The notes: a model not told the origin generated them from the letters alone. A stretch of 64,000 bases of DNA from Pirellulaceae bacterium (GCA_028280445.1 JANQLU010000093.1:1-64000); one strand, 5' to 3'. Shown: positions 1 through 10,636, counted from the stretch's first letter. Translations and numbers: made by a program.

Positions 1-1
1 C

Positions 2-3000
2 CCCGATACGATGACACTCGATTTCTCGATCGCTTCCAACGGGGATGTGACCGAAGGCAATGCTGCCTATACCGAAGCTTATGCTCCGTTCTTGGGTGCG
101 ATTCCTTTTGTCGCGCCAGGTAATCCTTGCATGATGCCCAATCGCAGCAACGGTTTGGTCAACATCAGCCCTTGTAGTGGCAATCAGTTTTCGATTGTCT
201 TGTTCCCGATCAAAGGCCAAGTTGCGCCTCGCCAGTGTCCAACCAACGGAGGTCCAAGTGGTTGTTCTACCTGTGGTGGCGGTGATGGTCCCTTGACTCC
301 GTATTTCTGTTTTAATTTGGACGTTCAGATGCAAGGTTCCGTATTAGGCGGCATGGCCGGTCCTGGAGTCTTTTGGTGTCACCATAAACCGGGTTACGCA
401 GCCGCTGGTAAAAGCGATGGCACCGAAGTCGTCTTACGAATAGCCGACTCGGAACTTTGTAATCTGGTCGTGATGAGCGACGAAGAAGATGGCACGGTTG
501 ATGGCATTTTGGCTTGTCGCCACAAGGAATACATCGAAGGCCGAATGTACGACGCCAGTGACAATCTGGAAACCGACATCCGTGATGTCGATGAAATTCA
601 CATCACGCGGATCGATGGCAGCGTCTTGGTCTTTCAGTTGTGGGACATTTCCCAATCCAACGACAGCGATCTGGATTGGCAATTGCGACTGAAACGTATC
701 GAACAAAACGATCGTACCTTGGTCACCATGTCTTACAACGCCAACGAAGGCATTCCGACTGAGGCGGAAGACTATTTGGGATTCAAGATGACTTTCCAAG
801 CGACCGCAACCGTGGGCGGCAACAAAGCACTTTCCAAAGTGACCTATGCCGGCAAAGCGGTCGACATCACCTACGACGGCCTGTTCCCGGAGTTGGACTA
901 TCCCGATGGTTCGGACTTTCGTGTGACTTTGACCTCTGGCACCAACGACAAATTAAAAGTCGAAAGTCCATTCGAACCCACCAAGTATTATTACTTTACC
1001 CAGGAATACAACGTTGCCGGCGAAGTGATCAATCTGCCCTGCAAAGTTCTGACTGGCATCAAAGAATCGACCGACACCGATTACCTCTGGGCCATTTCTT
1101 ACAACTCAGGCAATTCAGCGCAGGCGCGAATTCTCCGCGAAGGAAAAATCCTTGAGCTTTATCACAACGATGGAGACGACGAACGCAGTTTGAGAAAATA
1201 CGACTCCTGGACACTGGCCAACTGGGACAACTGGTCAGCAACCGGATTTACGACCGAAACCGAGTATCCGGAGATCGAATATGCAGGTTTGGGAACTGAC
1301 GACACACGCCGTGCCTTCCAGGCTGGCCAAGCCGTTTATCTCAAAACCGGCGAAAAAGTCACGGTCGAGTACGATAGCAACTACAGGCGTACCAAACGCA
1401 CTTACGAAGATGGTACTGCCGAAACCTGGGCTTACGATTCCAGCGGCAACATCACCCGCTACGAAGACCGTGACGACAGGGTCACCAAATACACTTACCA
1501 TTCGACGATGAAAAATCTCGCCACCGAGATGAAAGTCGGCATCGTCAACACCGGCACCAAAGCGTCCCCGACCGACGTTAACCAAACTTCCAGTGTCAGC
1601 GCCAGCGGCTACGACGAATACGCCGTCTACAAATATGACTACTTTACGACCGGCGACAAAAAAGGATTGCTAAAAACCGAAAAAATGCCGCGCTGGACAA
1701 CACAAACCGATCTTTACCGCACCGACTACGACTACACGTTCACCAGCGGTGTCCTCACCAAAGTCACGGTTACTGAAGCATCCGATGTGGCCAGTGGAAC
1801 ACGACCAGTCACCACCTACGATTACAACTCCAGTGGTCAAGTCTCCAAAGTTACCGACCCACTGAGCCGCGAAACCGAGAACTTTTTCGACAATTTGCAC
1901 CGCAAAAACAAAGTCGAATACCACGACGGATCTACGGAAAAAGACTACTACTACAGCACCGCTGGCAAAGAAGGCTTGATCGAAAAAACCAAAGACCGCA
2001 ACGGCGTAGCAACCAAATACGAACACGACGCTCAGCATCGCGTCACCAAAATCACTCAAGGTTACTCAACTATCAATTCATCCGATGTTGAAACCACCAA
2101 CAGCGATGCATTAACCAAAAGCATCACCGACAACACCTACGACGGCAACAGCACTCGCCTTGACTACCAGATCGTCAACGGCAAGAAAACATCGTTCACC
2201 TATGACTTCCGCGGACGCATCACAGAAACCAGTGTCTACCCCTACACTGGCAAAACGCTGACCAGCAAAACCGACTACGACGACAACAATCGGGTATTCT
2301 ACACCGAAGATCCTTACGGCCGCCGCAACTACATCGGCTATAGTGCTTACAACACGACCGAGCAAGTCCGCAATATCCAGTGCACCAAAGACTCGGTCAC
2401 CTACGCCTCCAACACCGCCGTGATGGCAGCAACCCGCGACTCGTCCAACAATGCTGGTTACATTATCACAGATGCGATCAAAGACGGTGAAGGAAACATA
2501 GACGAATTGATCGATGCGCGGGACATCAAAACCAAATACTACTACGACTCAAGAGGCCGAGAATACAAACGGCTTGACGCTCAAGGAAAAACGATTGAAG
2601 CCAAAACTGAAACGGATTACGACGTCGACGGAAACGTGACCGAGGTTCGTGGCCCCCGGTACTTCGACTCCGCCGATACCGACGGCTATCAAAAAGCAAA
2701 AACCACTTATGCCTACAACGGACGAGGGCTTCGTTCTTCAACCACTGAAGCAGCGGGAACGAGCATGGCCGCGACCACATCCTTCACTTACAAACTGGAC
2801 GGCCGTGTCGACAAAACAACGGACGCACGAAGTAACGACTGGTACAGCTACTGGCACTCTTGCTGTGGACGACCCCAAGGCTCCAAAGACCCCGCAGGTC
2901 ACGGCTCGATCAGCAATAACGACTACATGGGACGCGTCACCCACACCGCCGTGGTTTCCGATTACTCAACCCATTCAAACTTGCACAATCCCACCGATTC

Positions 3001-6000
3001 AAAAACACTTGGTGAGTCGACAACCCGTTACGACATTCTTGGGCGTTCGATTGCATCAACACAATGGCTGGTTGCCCGAGGCACTGTTGACGAACAAGAC
3101 CCACCGATCGCCGGATTGGACAGCGTTTCTGCAGCAGACGGAATCACGACTCAAACCATCTACGACAATGATCTCAAAGACAACGTTGGCTTGGACAACA
3201 GCACCGGTGTTACCGTCGACAAACTGGGTGGCGGCACTTTCAATGTCTCCCTTTCCAATGCCATTACACAACTTGCCGATACCGTGGCCAACGGTGGAGC
3301 AGGAATGTCTTTCACTGCCGATGTCAGTTCGGGTAGCGCCGTCGTCTCGATCAATGGCGAAGAAGAAATTAGCTTTACGATTTCTGATGCGACCGGTCGT
3401 ACGGTCATGACCGGCCAGATTCAGTCCCATGCTGACACATCACCAAACACGCTGATCGTTCATTCCTGCATGACCTACGATGCCGAGGTCACCATCTCAG
3501 GGTGGGGCGATGTCCTTGAAACAAAAACTGTCGATCACGATGGAGAAGTCACAAAATCACGAACTGATGGCGCAGGTCGAACCCTGGAGACCGAAGACCA
3601 AGATGGAAACATTTCCACAGCCAAATATGATGCCAATGGTAATGTCAAAGAATCTCGAGATGCCAATGGCGTCGGTATTGACGTCGTTTATGACGATCTC
3701 AATCGTCCCACCTCTCGTACTGACACTTGGGGGGACGAAACTACAACCGCTTACTACATCGGTGGTATGGTAAAAACAGAAACGGATGCCAAAAGTAAAT
3801 CCACAACCTTTGCCTACGATGAACGAGGAAGACGTGACAAAGTCACAGACAGGCTAAGTAACGATACAACATATACCTACGATAAAAACAACAATTTGCT
3901 TTCGGTCTCCGACGCTGAGTCACGCGTTACCAGCTACACCTACAACAGCCGCAACCTCCGTGACAAAGAAACCTATCCCGACCACACTGGCGGAACATCT
4001 GGTTCAGCAACCTACGGTATTGTAGAATTCACTCATGACGATGCCGGTCGTGTCGAGATGAAAACCGACCAAAACGGCGACACGGTGACGTTCAACTACG
4101 ACTTGGCTGGTCGGATGACTCAACGCGATTACCGTCTCAAGGCCAACAGCCCATCGGGTACGATCGCCGACAGTGATACTTTCACATTTGACAAGGCAAA
4201 TCGCATGTTAACTGCTGTTAACGGACGTTATACCAATACCGTTACATTGACTTACGACATGGCTGGTCGATTGGACGACGAATCGCTAACGATCGCAAGC
4301 AAGACTTATACCGTCAGTAACGAGTACAACGATCTTGGGCAGCTTAATAAACAGACCTACCCTGACAGTACGGTCATCGAACGGGCCTATACCAATCGTG
4401 GACAACTCTACACCGTCAAATACGGTAGCAACATTGAAGACACGCGGACATACGATGCCGGTGGGCGATTATCAACATCAACCTACCGCAACGGTGTAGT
4501 CACCACCTACAACTATCGCAACAGCAGCGGTGACAAAGACGATTTGATTAGCTCGATTGTTACCACTAACAACGGTACACAGAAAATTGGCACCTATACC
4601 TACACTTATGATGCCAACAAAAACAAAACCAAGGAAACCATTACTCTCAGCGCGATCAACAACAAATCGTTTGACACAACTCTTGGTACTGATCCTGATG
4701 GCTACGACGACGATGATCGTCTGACCTACTGGAAACGATCCGACAGCAACCTCACTCACGAATGGACGTTGACCAATGTCGGTGATTGGAGTGCCCTGAA
4801 AACCAATGGCACTTCGGTGTCGCGAACTCATTCTAACGCCCATGAAACCACAGCAGTTGGAGCCTCCAATTTAACTCATGACGTCAAAGGAAATCTCACT
4901 GCCAACCCAGTTCGCAACCACAACTACACCTGGGATTTCGACAACAAAATGTCAGGAGCAGACACTAACGGAGACACGACCGTTGATGTCAGTTTCGAAT
5001 ACGACGCACTCGGACGTCGAGTCAAAAAAGGCAGCACCGTATATGCCTACTCAGGTCAACAAGTCATCGCCGAGTATTCATCCGGTGCAAACCCATCGTC
5101 ACCGATCGAACAGTATGTTTATGCTTCTTATGTCGACGAACCAATTCTCAAAGACGGAACACTCAGTTCGGGAACGGGACTCGTTTACTATTCACGTAAC
5201 CAACAATACTCGATTACTGGGCTAACTGATGCTTCTGGAAATGTTGTCGAACGCTACAGTTATAGTGCCTACGGCGATCTTTCAATCTACGATGCTGCTG
5301 GAACATCGATTGCAAATTCAGCCTATGCCAATTCGTACACGTATACTGGAAGAAGATTCGACTCCGAAACCGAAATCTATCACTTCCGGGCACGAATGTA
5401 CGATTCAGAACTCGGTAGATTTATTGGAAGAGATCCCCTTGAATATATTGATGGAATGAGTTTGTATCGTGGATATTTTAGCCCGATGAATTTTGACCCA
5501 TCGGGTACCAAAAAAGCGGTATATGTTGAAAAAGATGGACTAATGAAGTTTGTGCCATTTGCAGGTCAAAAGTTAACTTGGGTATTGGATGAGCAAGAAA
5601 AGGCAGTAATTCGTCAACTAGAACTGGTTCTTTCTGAAACTACAGCAAGAGCAAAATATATCGAGGAGGCAGGGCTGTTATTTCTAATTGATGGAATTCC
5701 TTGTGAAGTCCTCATTAAAGAAATTGAGGAGTTGAGAAATGCAGCTAACGCAGCTGATAAATACATTAGAGCAATAAAGAACTGGACACCGGTGGGGAAG
5801 CTTACGGGCCTTCCGATCAAAAGGCCTGCAAACGGAGCAATTGTAACTTTCCCGTTTGATGAATATGAAAATGGAACTCCTAAATGGTTAACCTATACTA
5901 GAATTTTTAGCCGAGGGTTTGAAAATGGATTCGACGTTGGAATTTCTGAAGGAGCAGGAGCATTTGCTAGAGGCTTTAGGCAATCAAGGTATTTTCATCG

Positions 6001-6268
6001 CGTTTGGAAAAACAAAAACAAGTCATTTTCGCCAACAGAAACGGCTTTGTTAAATCGATATTTTAGGACAAAAGTCCGTCCTGACGGTCTTAGTCGAAAA
6101 ACGCTTAAAAAGTATCGCGAATTCGCCCGGGCTGCCGTGGTAATTGGTAAAGACAACGTAGGTACTCAGGCTAAAAGGTTAAAGTTACTTGATGCTGAGC
6201 TTAGACAACGGTGGTATGCAGAATTGTTAGAGCAACTCAAGAAAAGTTGCAAAGAATGTTTAAAATAG
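2..6268 (+). CDS. RHS/YD-repeat polymorphic-toxin-type protein, 5' end outside window
   Basis: About 2085 residues are visible. The frame is open to the window edge and no signal peptide follows the first ATG (position 11), so the N-terminus is probably missing. From about residue 450 to 1790 the protein consists of YD repeats of the type YDxxGRxxxxTDxxG, the shell-forming repeats of RHS proteins. A non-repeat stretch lies at about residues 1055-1165. The RHS-associated core (RARMYDSELGRFIGRDPLEY, then DPSG) ends near residue 1832. The last 250 residues form a variable tip rich in Lys and Arg that I do not recognise. DNA becomes visibly AT-richer at the tip, as expected when tips are exchanged. 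In known RHS systems the tip is a toxin released from the shell; here that role is inferred. Confidence 0.9.
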   Translation, partial: PDTMTLDFSIASNGDVTEGNAAYTEAYAPFLGAIPFVAPGNPCMMPNRSNGLVNISPCSGNQFSIVLFPIKGQVAPRQCPTNGGPSGCSTCGGGDGPLTPYFCFNLDVQMQGSVLGGMAGPGVFWCHHKPGYAAAGKSDGTEVVLRIADSELCNLVVMSDEEDGTVDGILACRHKEYIEGRMYDASDNLETDIRDVDEIHITRIDGSVLVFQLWDISQSNDSDLDWQLRLKRIEQNDRTLVTMSYNANEGIPTEAEDYLGFKMTFQATATVGGNKALSKVTYAGKAVDITYDGLFPELDYPDGSDFRVTLTSGTNDKLKVESPFEPTKYYYFTQEYNVAGEVINLPCKVLTGIKESTDTDYLWAISYNSGNSAQARILREGKILELYHNDGDDERSLRKYDSWTLANWDNWSATGFTTETEYPEIEYAGLGTDDTRRAFQAGQAVYLKTGEKVTVEYDSNYRRTKRTYEDGTAETWAYDSSGNITRYEDRDDRVTKYTYHSTMKNLATEMKVGIVNTGTKASPTDVNQTSSVSASGYDEYAVYKYDYFTTGDKKGLLKTEKMPRWTTQTDLYRTDYDYTFTSGVLTKVTVTEASDVASGTRPVTTYDYNSSGQVSKVTDPLSRETENFFDNLHRKNKVEYHDGSTEKDYYYSTAGKEGLIEKTKDRNGVATKYEHDAQHRVTKITQGYSTINSSDVETTNSDALTKSITDNTYDGNSTRLDYQIVNGKKTSFTYDFRGRITETSVYPYTGKTLTSKTDYDDNNRVFYTEDPYGRRNYIGYSAYNTTEQVRNIQCTKDSVTYASNTAVMAATRDSSNNAGYIITDAIKDGEGNIDELIDARDIKTKYYYDSRGREYKRLDAQGKTIEAKTETDYDVDGNVTEVRGPRYFDSADTDGYQKAKTTYAYNGRGLRSSTTEAAGTSMAATTSFTYKLDGRVDKTTDARSNDWYSYWHSCCGRPQGSKDPAGHGSISNNDYMGRVTHTAVVSDYSTHSNLHNPTDSKTLGESTTRYDILGRSIASTQWLVARGTVDEQDPPIAGLDSVSAADGITTQTIYDNDLKDNVGLDNSTGVTVDKLGGGTFNVSLSNAITQLADTVANGGAGMSFTADVSSGSAVVSINGEEEISFTISDATGRTVMTGQIQSHADTSPNTLIVHSCMTYDAEVTISGWGDVLETKTVDHDGEVTKSRTDGAGRTLETEDQDGNISTAKYDANGNVKESRDANGVGIDVVYDDLNRPTSRTDTWGDETTTAYYIGGMVKTETDAKSKSTTFAYDERGRRDKVTDRLSNDTTYTYDKNNNLLSVSDAESRVTSYTYNSRNLRDKETYPDHTGGTSGSATYGIVEFTHDDAGRVEMKTDQNGDTVTFNYDLAGRMTQRDYRLKANSPSGTIADSDTFTFDKANRMLTAVNGRYTNTVTLTYDMAGRLDDESLTIASKTYTVSNEYNDLGQLNKQTYPDSTVIERAYTNRGQLYTVKYGSNIEDTRTYDAGGRLSTSTYRNGVVTTYNYRNSSGDKDDLISSIVTTNNGTQKIGTYTYTYDANKNKTKETITLSAINNKSFDTTLGTDPDGYDDDDRLTYWKRSDSNLTHEWTLTNVGDWSALKTNGTSVSRTHSNAHETTAVGASNLTHDVKGNLTANPVRNHNYTWDFDNKMSGADTNGDTTVDVSFEYDALGRRVKKGSTVYAYSGQQVIAEYSSGANPSSPIEQYVYASYVDEPILKDGTLSSGTGLVYYSRNQQYSITGLTDASGNVVERYSYSAYGDLSIYDAAGTSIANSAYANSYTYTGRRFDSETEIYHFRARMYDSELGRFIGRDPLEYIDGMSLYRGYFSPMNFDPSGTKKAVYVEKDGLMKFVPFAGQKLTWVLDEQEKAVIRQLELVLSETTARAKYIEEAGLLFLIDGIPCEVLIKEIEELRNAANAADKYIRAIKNWTPVGKLTGLPIKRPANGAIVTFPFDEYENGTPKWLTYTRIFSRGFENGFDVGISEGAGAFARGFRQSRYFHRVWKNKNKSFSPTETALLNRYFRTKVRPDGLSRKTLKKYREFARAAVVIGKDNVGTQAKRLKLLDAELRQRWYAELLEQLKKSCKECLK

Positions 6269-6272
6269 AGAC

Positions 6273-6746
6273 TTGAGCAGTTTATTATATGGAGAGTGGA
6301 GAAGGGTGCCTTCTTTCATTGTTGGAAACATTGTTTATCAAGCTGGACTTTTTTCAGATCTTGCTATCGATGCAGTTGACGTGTGTAGTCACTTTGACTG
6401 TTCGGAAGATCATTCACCCACATATGATACAGGTTTTTTTGATTGGCTTCGTCACTCATCTGAAATAGTTGGCTTTGCTTTTACTCCATTTGGTGAATTT
6501 GATTGGATTCTCCATTGTGATACAAGTGAACAACAGGAAATTGAGAATGATTCTCGAATATTAGTTTACTTCGATGTAAATGAAAATTTTGATAGAGATA
6601 TTAGCTGCGACCAGGAATTTCGACCAATCAGAGTCCTTGCCAATTCGAATCGCAACTCCTGGATCTTGGTTGTTGCTATTGATGAATCTGAAATATCGGT
6701 TTTTGACCGTTGTAATGACTCATCTAACTCAAAATACAAAGGCTGA
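6273..6746 (+). CDS. Small acidic protein, candidate immunity partner of the RHS tip
   Basis: A 157-residue protein begins 4 bases after the RHS stop codon with a TTG start; no in-frame ATG lies near the 5' end. It has no signal peptide and is rich in Asp and Glu (for example FDVNENFDRD), in contrast to the basic RHS tip. Known RHS loci place a specific immunity gene directly after the toxin tip, so position, size and charge all fit. I recognise no family. Base composition is AT-rich like the tip, suggesting the two moved together. The TTG start is inferred from spacing alone, with only a weak AGAG upstream. Confidence 0.6.
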   Translation: MSSLLYGEWRRVPSFIVGNIVYQAGLFSDLAIDAVDVCSHFDCSEDHSPTYDTGFFDWLRHSSEIVGFAFTPFGEFDWILHCDTSEQQEIENDSRILVYFDVNENFDRDISCDQEFRPIRVLANSNRNSWILVVAIDESEISVFDRCNDSSNSKYKG

Positions 6747-6763
6747 TGATAGACTTTTTTTAA

Positions 6764-7381
6764 ATGGCAAGAGTATCAAGAGTCCGTTTTAGTTTGCGCT
6801 TTTTGTTCGGTGTATCTATTTTAGTTTCGATACTACTGGGATATTTTGCGTATCGAGTTGAGAAAAATAGTGCATTGGTAGAGTGGGTATTATCGCAAAA
6901 AGGAAGTGTATCATTCAATTTTGAAAATACCGATGGCGGCGTAGAATTCGACGAAATGCCAAGCGAACGGCAGCTCTTACAAAAATGGTTAAAAAAACAT
7001 CGCTTTAAATCTGTACGTGTAGTCAATCTTTCAGATACAGAATGCACGGATATCAACCACCTTAAGTACTTTAGATATTTGCAATGTGTCGGTCTTGAAA
7101 ACACGCAAATATCAGATATCTCATCTTTGAATAATATGAAGCGTCTTGAAGTCGTTTACCTACAAGATACTAATGTTGAGGATATCGCTACATTGTCTAC
7201 CTGCAAGAATCTGAAGTATTTGAATCTTCAAAACTCAAAAGTCCGTGATATTTCGCCACTTTTGGCTTTGCAGAATTTGCAGGAGGTTATTCTTTGGGAT
7301 ACGAAGGTAAGCTATGAGCAAATAAAACAACTATTGAAGTCGAACCCCAATTGCATTGTCAGGCATGATTTTGAAGATTAA
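6764..7381 (+). CDS. Membrane-anchored leucine-rich-repeat-like protein
   Basis: This 205-residue protein opens with a short basic segment and one transmembrane helix (RFSLRFLFGVSIL..., residues 8-28), a variant of the FSLRTLL anchor frequent in planctomycetes. From about residue 85 there are four or five short repeats of about 22 residues (LKYFRYLQCVGLENTQISD, LNNMKRLEVVYLQDTNVED, LSTCKNLKYLNLQNSKVRD), typical of bacterial leucine-rich repeats. It ends with a last helix-like stretch and an acidic tail. It lies 17 bases after the candidate immunity gene, so the two may be cotranscribed. A scaffolding or binding role at the membrane is inferred; no enzyme motif is seen. Confidence 0.75.
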   Translation: MARVSRVRFSLRFLFGVSILVSILLGYFAYRVEKNSALVEWVLSQKGSVSFNFENTDGGVEFDEMPSERQLLQKWLKKHRFKSVRVVNLSDTECTDINHLKYFRYLQCVGLENTQISDISSLNNMKRLEVVYLQDTNVEDIATLSTCKNLKYLNLQNSKVRDISPLLALQNLQEVILWDTKVSYEQIKQLLKSNPNCIVRHDFED

Positions 7382-7585
7382 TGTTTTTCGAACGGACTGT
7401 CAGAGAGATTTTTGATCGCCTTCAGACTAGTTCCAAATATTGGTCAGAGTTGATTGGCAAGATGTTTCGAAGTCAGCAGTTGCGTGGACATATTTTTTAA
7501 CCCAATCGAGTAGTGCTCAAAACTGCGACAAAAGCATCGACAGTATCCCCCAAATTGCATGAGCCGTTTTCAACAGCAGTAAAAA

Positions 7586-7800
7586 AATTCGCCAAGTACC
7601 ATTGTTCGTTGATCCAAACAGTTTTTCGGGGCGAGTTCTGACTTTAGATTCTCTCGACGATTGTAGTTTGAATAGTAAGCCGCTTGCTTTTGTCCGAATA
7701 ATTTTCGGTCTCTTGTCACCATCTGTTTGAGACTAAAATGTGTGAAACCAAAATGCATGTCCTTTTGGTCTTACCTTTTGGATTTCAAAAAACAAAAGGC
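7586..7800. repeat. Degenerate intergenic repeat, copy 1
   Basis: The gap 7382-7942 holds no convincing gene. Its second half shares a recognisable core with two other gaps in this region. The core includes ATCTGTTTGAGACTAAAATG (7731-7750), found again at 11508-11527, and a following segment GCATGTCCTTTTGGTCTTAC that resembles 13301-13325. Upstream, about 140 bases align loosely with 11374-11507. The start and end given are approximate. It may be the remnant of a duplicated gene or mobile piece. Confidence 0.5.
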
Positions 7801-7942
7801 AAGTGGGAGCAGTAAGGAATGGAGGTTTAACTGAGGAACGCCCGTGGAGGTGTCCTTGCGGTTCAAAGCCGCCCAAGTACTACAGAAATCCAATGCCAGT
7901 AGTTCGAAATCCGAAACCAGTAGTAATCAAATAGCCGTTGAA

Positions 7943-8521
7943 ATGGTTCGAGTGTCAACAAAACATATTGTATGGCTCGTAGTTATATGTAGCCTTGTGT
8001 GTAGTGTAGCAATATCGCTTTACACGAATCGGGAGAATCAAAATCTCAAACAACAAGAAGTCTTAATACAATTTCTGCGTGCCAATGGTGGAACAATCGT
8101 GTTTTATCCCGACGGCAAAGGCATTAAAAAGCTTAGTATTCAAAACGTTGAATTGCCCCCGAATTTTTTCAATTTGATTGAGTCAGAAAGCAAACTTGAG
8201 TATTTGGATGTTAGTGGGTGCGAATCGAATGATTTTAGTGAAATCCGACATCTGCAGAATCTAAAACACTTGATCGTTTCCAATACGACTATTGGTGACC
8301 GAGATGTTGCCTCGATTTTACAGTTTGGGGCAATAGAAATTGTAGAGATTGATAGGTGTGCAAATATTACCGACTCGATGGTTCAAAAATTGGTAAATTT
8401 ACGGACCATAAAACGAGTCACAGTTTCAACAAATTTGCATTCTATGCCTGCAAAAAACAACCAAAAAGTCGAGTTTTTGATAGATCCCAATTCCAGTTCA
8501 CCAGGATTTGTTGGTGAATAA
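7943..8521 (+). CDS. Membrane-anchored leucine-rich-repeat-like protein
   Basis: A 192-residue protein when started at the ATG at 7943, which places a transmembrane helix (IVWLVVICSLVCSVAISLY) right at the N-terminus. A GTG further upstream at 7844 is in frame but would add 33 low-complexity residues rich in Ser and Asn. After the anchor, segments such as LEYLDVSGCESNDFSEIRHL and LQNLKHLIVSNTTIGDRDV have leucine-rich-repeat spacing. Its architecture matches the protein at 6764-7381, so the two look like diverged paralogues in the RHS downstream array. Function unknown. Confidence 0.65.
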   Translation: MVRVSTKHIVWLVVICSLVCSVAISLYTNRENQNLKQQEVLIQFLRANGGTIVFYPDGKGIKKLSIQNVELPPNFFNLIESESKLEYLDVSGCESNDFSEIRHLQNLKHLIVSNTTIGDRDVASILQFGAIEIVEIDRCANITDSMVQKLVNLRTIKRVTVSTNLHSMPAKNNQKVEFLIDPNSSSPGFVGE

Positions 8522-8642
8522 GAGGGTGCCGTTAAAGCAAAGCCGCTTGAAGGGCAGCGACTGTCTTTGATTTGGTCAAGTGCTAGTTCCAGAATTGTCC
8601 CTGGCGCGACCCTATACGTGTTGGACGTAATTCGTTTTTCAA

Positions 8643-9209
8643 ATGACGACAAATACAAATGACGCTAGTAAAAAACGCAAGTCGTTTTCATTTAGCCTTC
8701 GTACGTTATTGTTGGTCGTTATATCTATTACAGCATTTTTGTTGGCAATAACTTGGTTCTATACTCCGCGTACATTCCAAGGGTTTTATGAACGTGGAGT
8801 CAAGGAATTTAACGACAAAAATTGGAAATCTGCGTGTAAGAGTTTTTCAAAAGCCATCGAGTATTGGGACAAAAAAGATCCATATTACATCGAAAATGAT
8901 GAAATGGTCTTTTGTTCCCCGTATGTCTTGAGGGGAATTGCACTTCACAACGATGGTCAATACAAAAGTGCATTGAATGATTTGAATTATGCTTTAAATA
9001 CTGAAAAGTATTTTATTCGTGGTCGAATTGATTTTGAATCGCTCGCATTTTTTACAAGAGCACAAACCCATCTTGCATTGGGAAATTTGAAAGAAGCAAA
9101 ACAAGATGTTCAACATGTGTTGCAATTGACTCCTGCAAATAAAGATGCAATTAATTTGTACGAGGAAATCGAAAAACTCAATTCCGCGGCAACTGAAAGT
9201 GAGCGCTGA
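8643..9209 (+). CDS. Membrane-anchored TPR protein with FSLRTLL anchor
   Basis: The 188-residue protein starts with a basic segment (KKRKS) and the planctomycete-type anchor SFSLRTLLLVVISITAFLLA (residues 15-35). The rest folds as tetratricopeptide repeats: FYERGVKEFNDKNWKSACKS, an expanded copy around residues 85-105 (LRGIALHNDGQYKSALNDL) and FFTRAQTHLALGNLKEAKQD. Such domains bind partner proteins; no catalytic motif is present. It lies alone between two gene gaps of 121 and 152 bases in the orphan array behind the RHS gene. No strong ribosome binding site precedes the ATG. Confidence 0.75.
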   Translation: MTTNTNDASKKRKSFSFSLRTLLLVVISITAFLLAITWFYTPRTFQGFYERGVKEFNDKNWKSACKSFSKAIEYWDKKDPYYIENDEMVFCSPYVLRGIALHNDGQYKSALNDLNYALNTEKYFIRGRIDFESLAFFTRAQTHLALGNLKEAKQDVQHVLQLTPANKDAINLYEEIEKLNSAATESER

Positions 9210-9361
9210 AAGAACAGGCGTTCGAAAATATGGGGTCTTGACTTAAGTTGACGTTGAAGGAAATCAAACAAAAATCAAGCTCTCGTCCGTGAGATCTAAA
9301 GACCAATGGTATTACAAACTATTGCAAACACTACTTAGTAAAAGCTAGAGAGGTCAAATGG

Positions 9362-10114
9362 ATGATGACTAGCAGTTCTTCTGAATACATAGTTACCGAA
9401 CATTGTCTTGAAAACTGGGATGAATTTGTTGCGTCGCACGAAACAAATTCTACGAGTCATACATCAAAAGATTGCACTATTTTCACGTTCTCGCGACGAG
9501 TACCAGTAGATCGGTGGGCGACACGAATTGGCGGTACTCCTGCCTGGTCTATCAGTACTCCTTGGCCTGTTTGTAGCGTTTGCACTAGTCCGTTGTCATT
9601 TGTTTCGCAGCTGAATTTTTCTGAAAGCTGTATGGAGTTCGATACTCCAGGCGATGTGTTGATTTTTCACTATTGCTTTGAATGTAAACCTTATCAAACG
9701 GGAGACTGCTCTTCAGTTTTATGGAAAAGCATCTCGGATGAAAAGTTAGTTGAGAATGCCGTTGTTCCTGATTCGATATTGAATGACGAGCCAGGTCCTT
9801 GTCTTGGGATTCCACACAAAAGAAAAGAGCATTTGGCATCGAATAGCAATCATCCTTCAGATTCGTTGATTTCGCTGAGTACTAAAATCGGTGGTTATCC
9901 ACCTGAATTGCAACCTATTCAACCGCCATTTGATTCGGAAAATCGTCCTATGAATTTCTTGGCAAGTGTCGGTTCTGTGATAGGGACCGACATTCCAAAA
10001 AGTCAATCGGCTGAACCCATTGGCGATTTGATTTGGTTTGATATGGGTTGCGTTATGTTTTGGGGTGCGAAAACCACAACTGGTTTTGAGACGAGATGGT
10101 TTATTGTTTGTTAA
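9362..10114 (+). CDS. DUF1963/YwqG-like protein
   Basis: This 250-residue cytosolic protein carries features of the DUF1963 (YwqG-like) family: RIGGTPAWS (residues 55-63), then a CxxC pair at 71 and 74 followed by PLSFVSQLNF, a second Cys pair (HYCFEC) near residue 105, and a second IGGYPPELQP stretch near residue 178. Family members are metal-free or zinc-binding proteins of uncertain role, and several occur next to polymorphic toxins as presumed immunity proteins. That would fit this location in an RHS orphan array, but is inference. A GAGAGG ribosome binding site lies at 9347-9353, 8 bases before the ATG at 9362. Confidence 0.65.
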   Translation: MMTSSSSEYIVTEHCLENWDEFVASHETNSTSHTSKDCTIFTFSRRVPVDRWATRIGGTPAWSISTPWPVCSVCTSPLSFVSQLNFSESCMEFDTPGDVLIFHYCFECKPYQTGDCSSVLWKSISDEKLVENAVVPDSILNDEPGPCLGIPHKRKEHLASNSNHPSDSLISLSTKIGGYPPELQPIQPPFDSENRPMNFLASVGSVIGTDIPKSQSAEPIGDLIWFDMGCVMFWGAKTTTGFETRWFIVC

Positions 10115-10230
10115 AGAAGCACATACGATGTAATGGTTTGCATGTTTAAGAAGAGCATTATGTTCCAACCTATCAAATTCCTTCTATTCCCAACTCACCT
10201 GCTGTAGTCAAAGATAAGCACGTAATAAGT

Positions 10231-10458
10231 ATGGACAACAAGTTTATCGTTCACCATGCTCATCATTATGGCAGGATTTCACCATGGATTATTGTTTACA
10301 AATTGCCGAATTTTTCGGAGTTCGTAGATTGGGAATTTCGTGTTGTTGGATTTCAAATTAATCTAGTCATTAGCTGCTTTTTTTCGGTCTTGGTTTTGGT
10401 GATATTCCAATTTTTGGCATCCAGATTAAAAAGAAAACCGCTGGAAGAACGGCCCTAA
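10231..10458 (+). CDS. Small single-span membrane protein
   Basis: A 75-residue protein with one clear hydrophobic helix (residues about 43-65, INLVISCFFSVLVLVIFQFL) followed by a basic RLKRK stop-transfer segment. The N-terminal 40 residues are polar and His-rich (VHHAHHYG). It resembles nothing I know. It sits in the orphan array behind the RHS gene and has the same AT-rich composition. No good ribosome binding site is seen, so the gene call is tentative. Confidence 0.4.
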   Translation: MDNKFIVHHAHHYGRISPWIIVYKLPNFSEFVDWEFRVVGFQINLVISCFFSVLVLVIFQFLASRLKRKPLEERP

Positions 10459-10636
10459 AGAAAAGTAACCACTTAAAGGACATTTTGGTCAGACCCTGAT
10501 CCAAGCCCCCGTGATCGCAATAGAATGTTCGAGCCTTACACAGTCAAAAAAGTACGAACCAGTTTGGCTTCTTCAACAAACCTGAATGAAGCTGGGGTCG
10601 CCCAACCTACCTCGAAACCACAAGTGCATTTTTTGC

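Noticed and set aside
2649-3410. 253-residue frame inside the RHS gene
   Set aside because: It is out of frame with an intact YD-repeat protein and rich in Pro/Thr from frame-shifted repeats.
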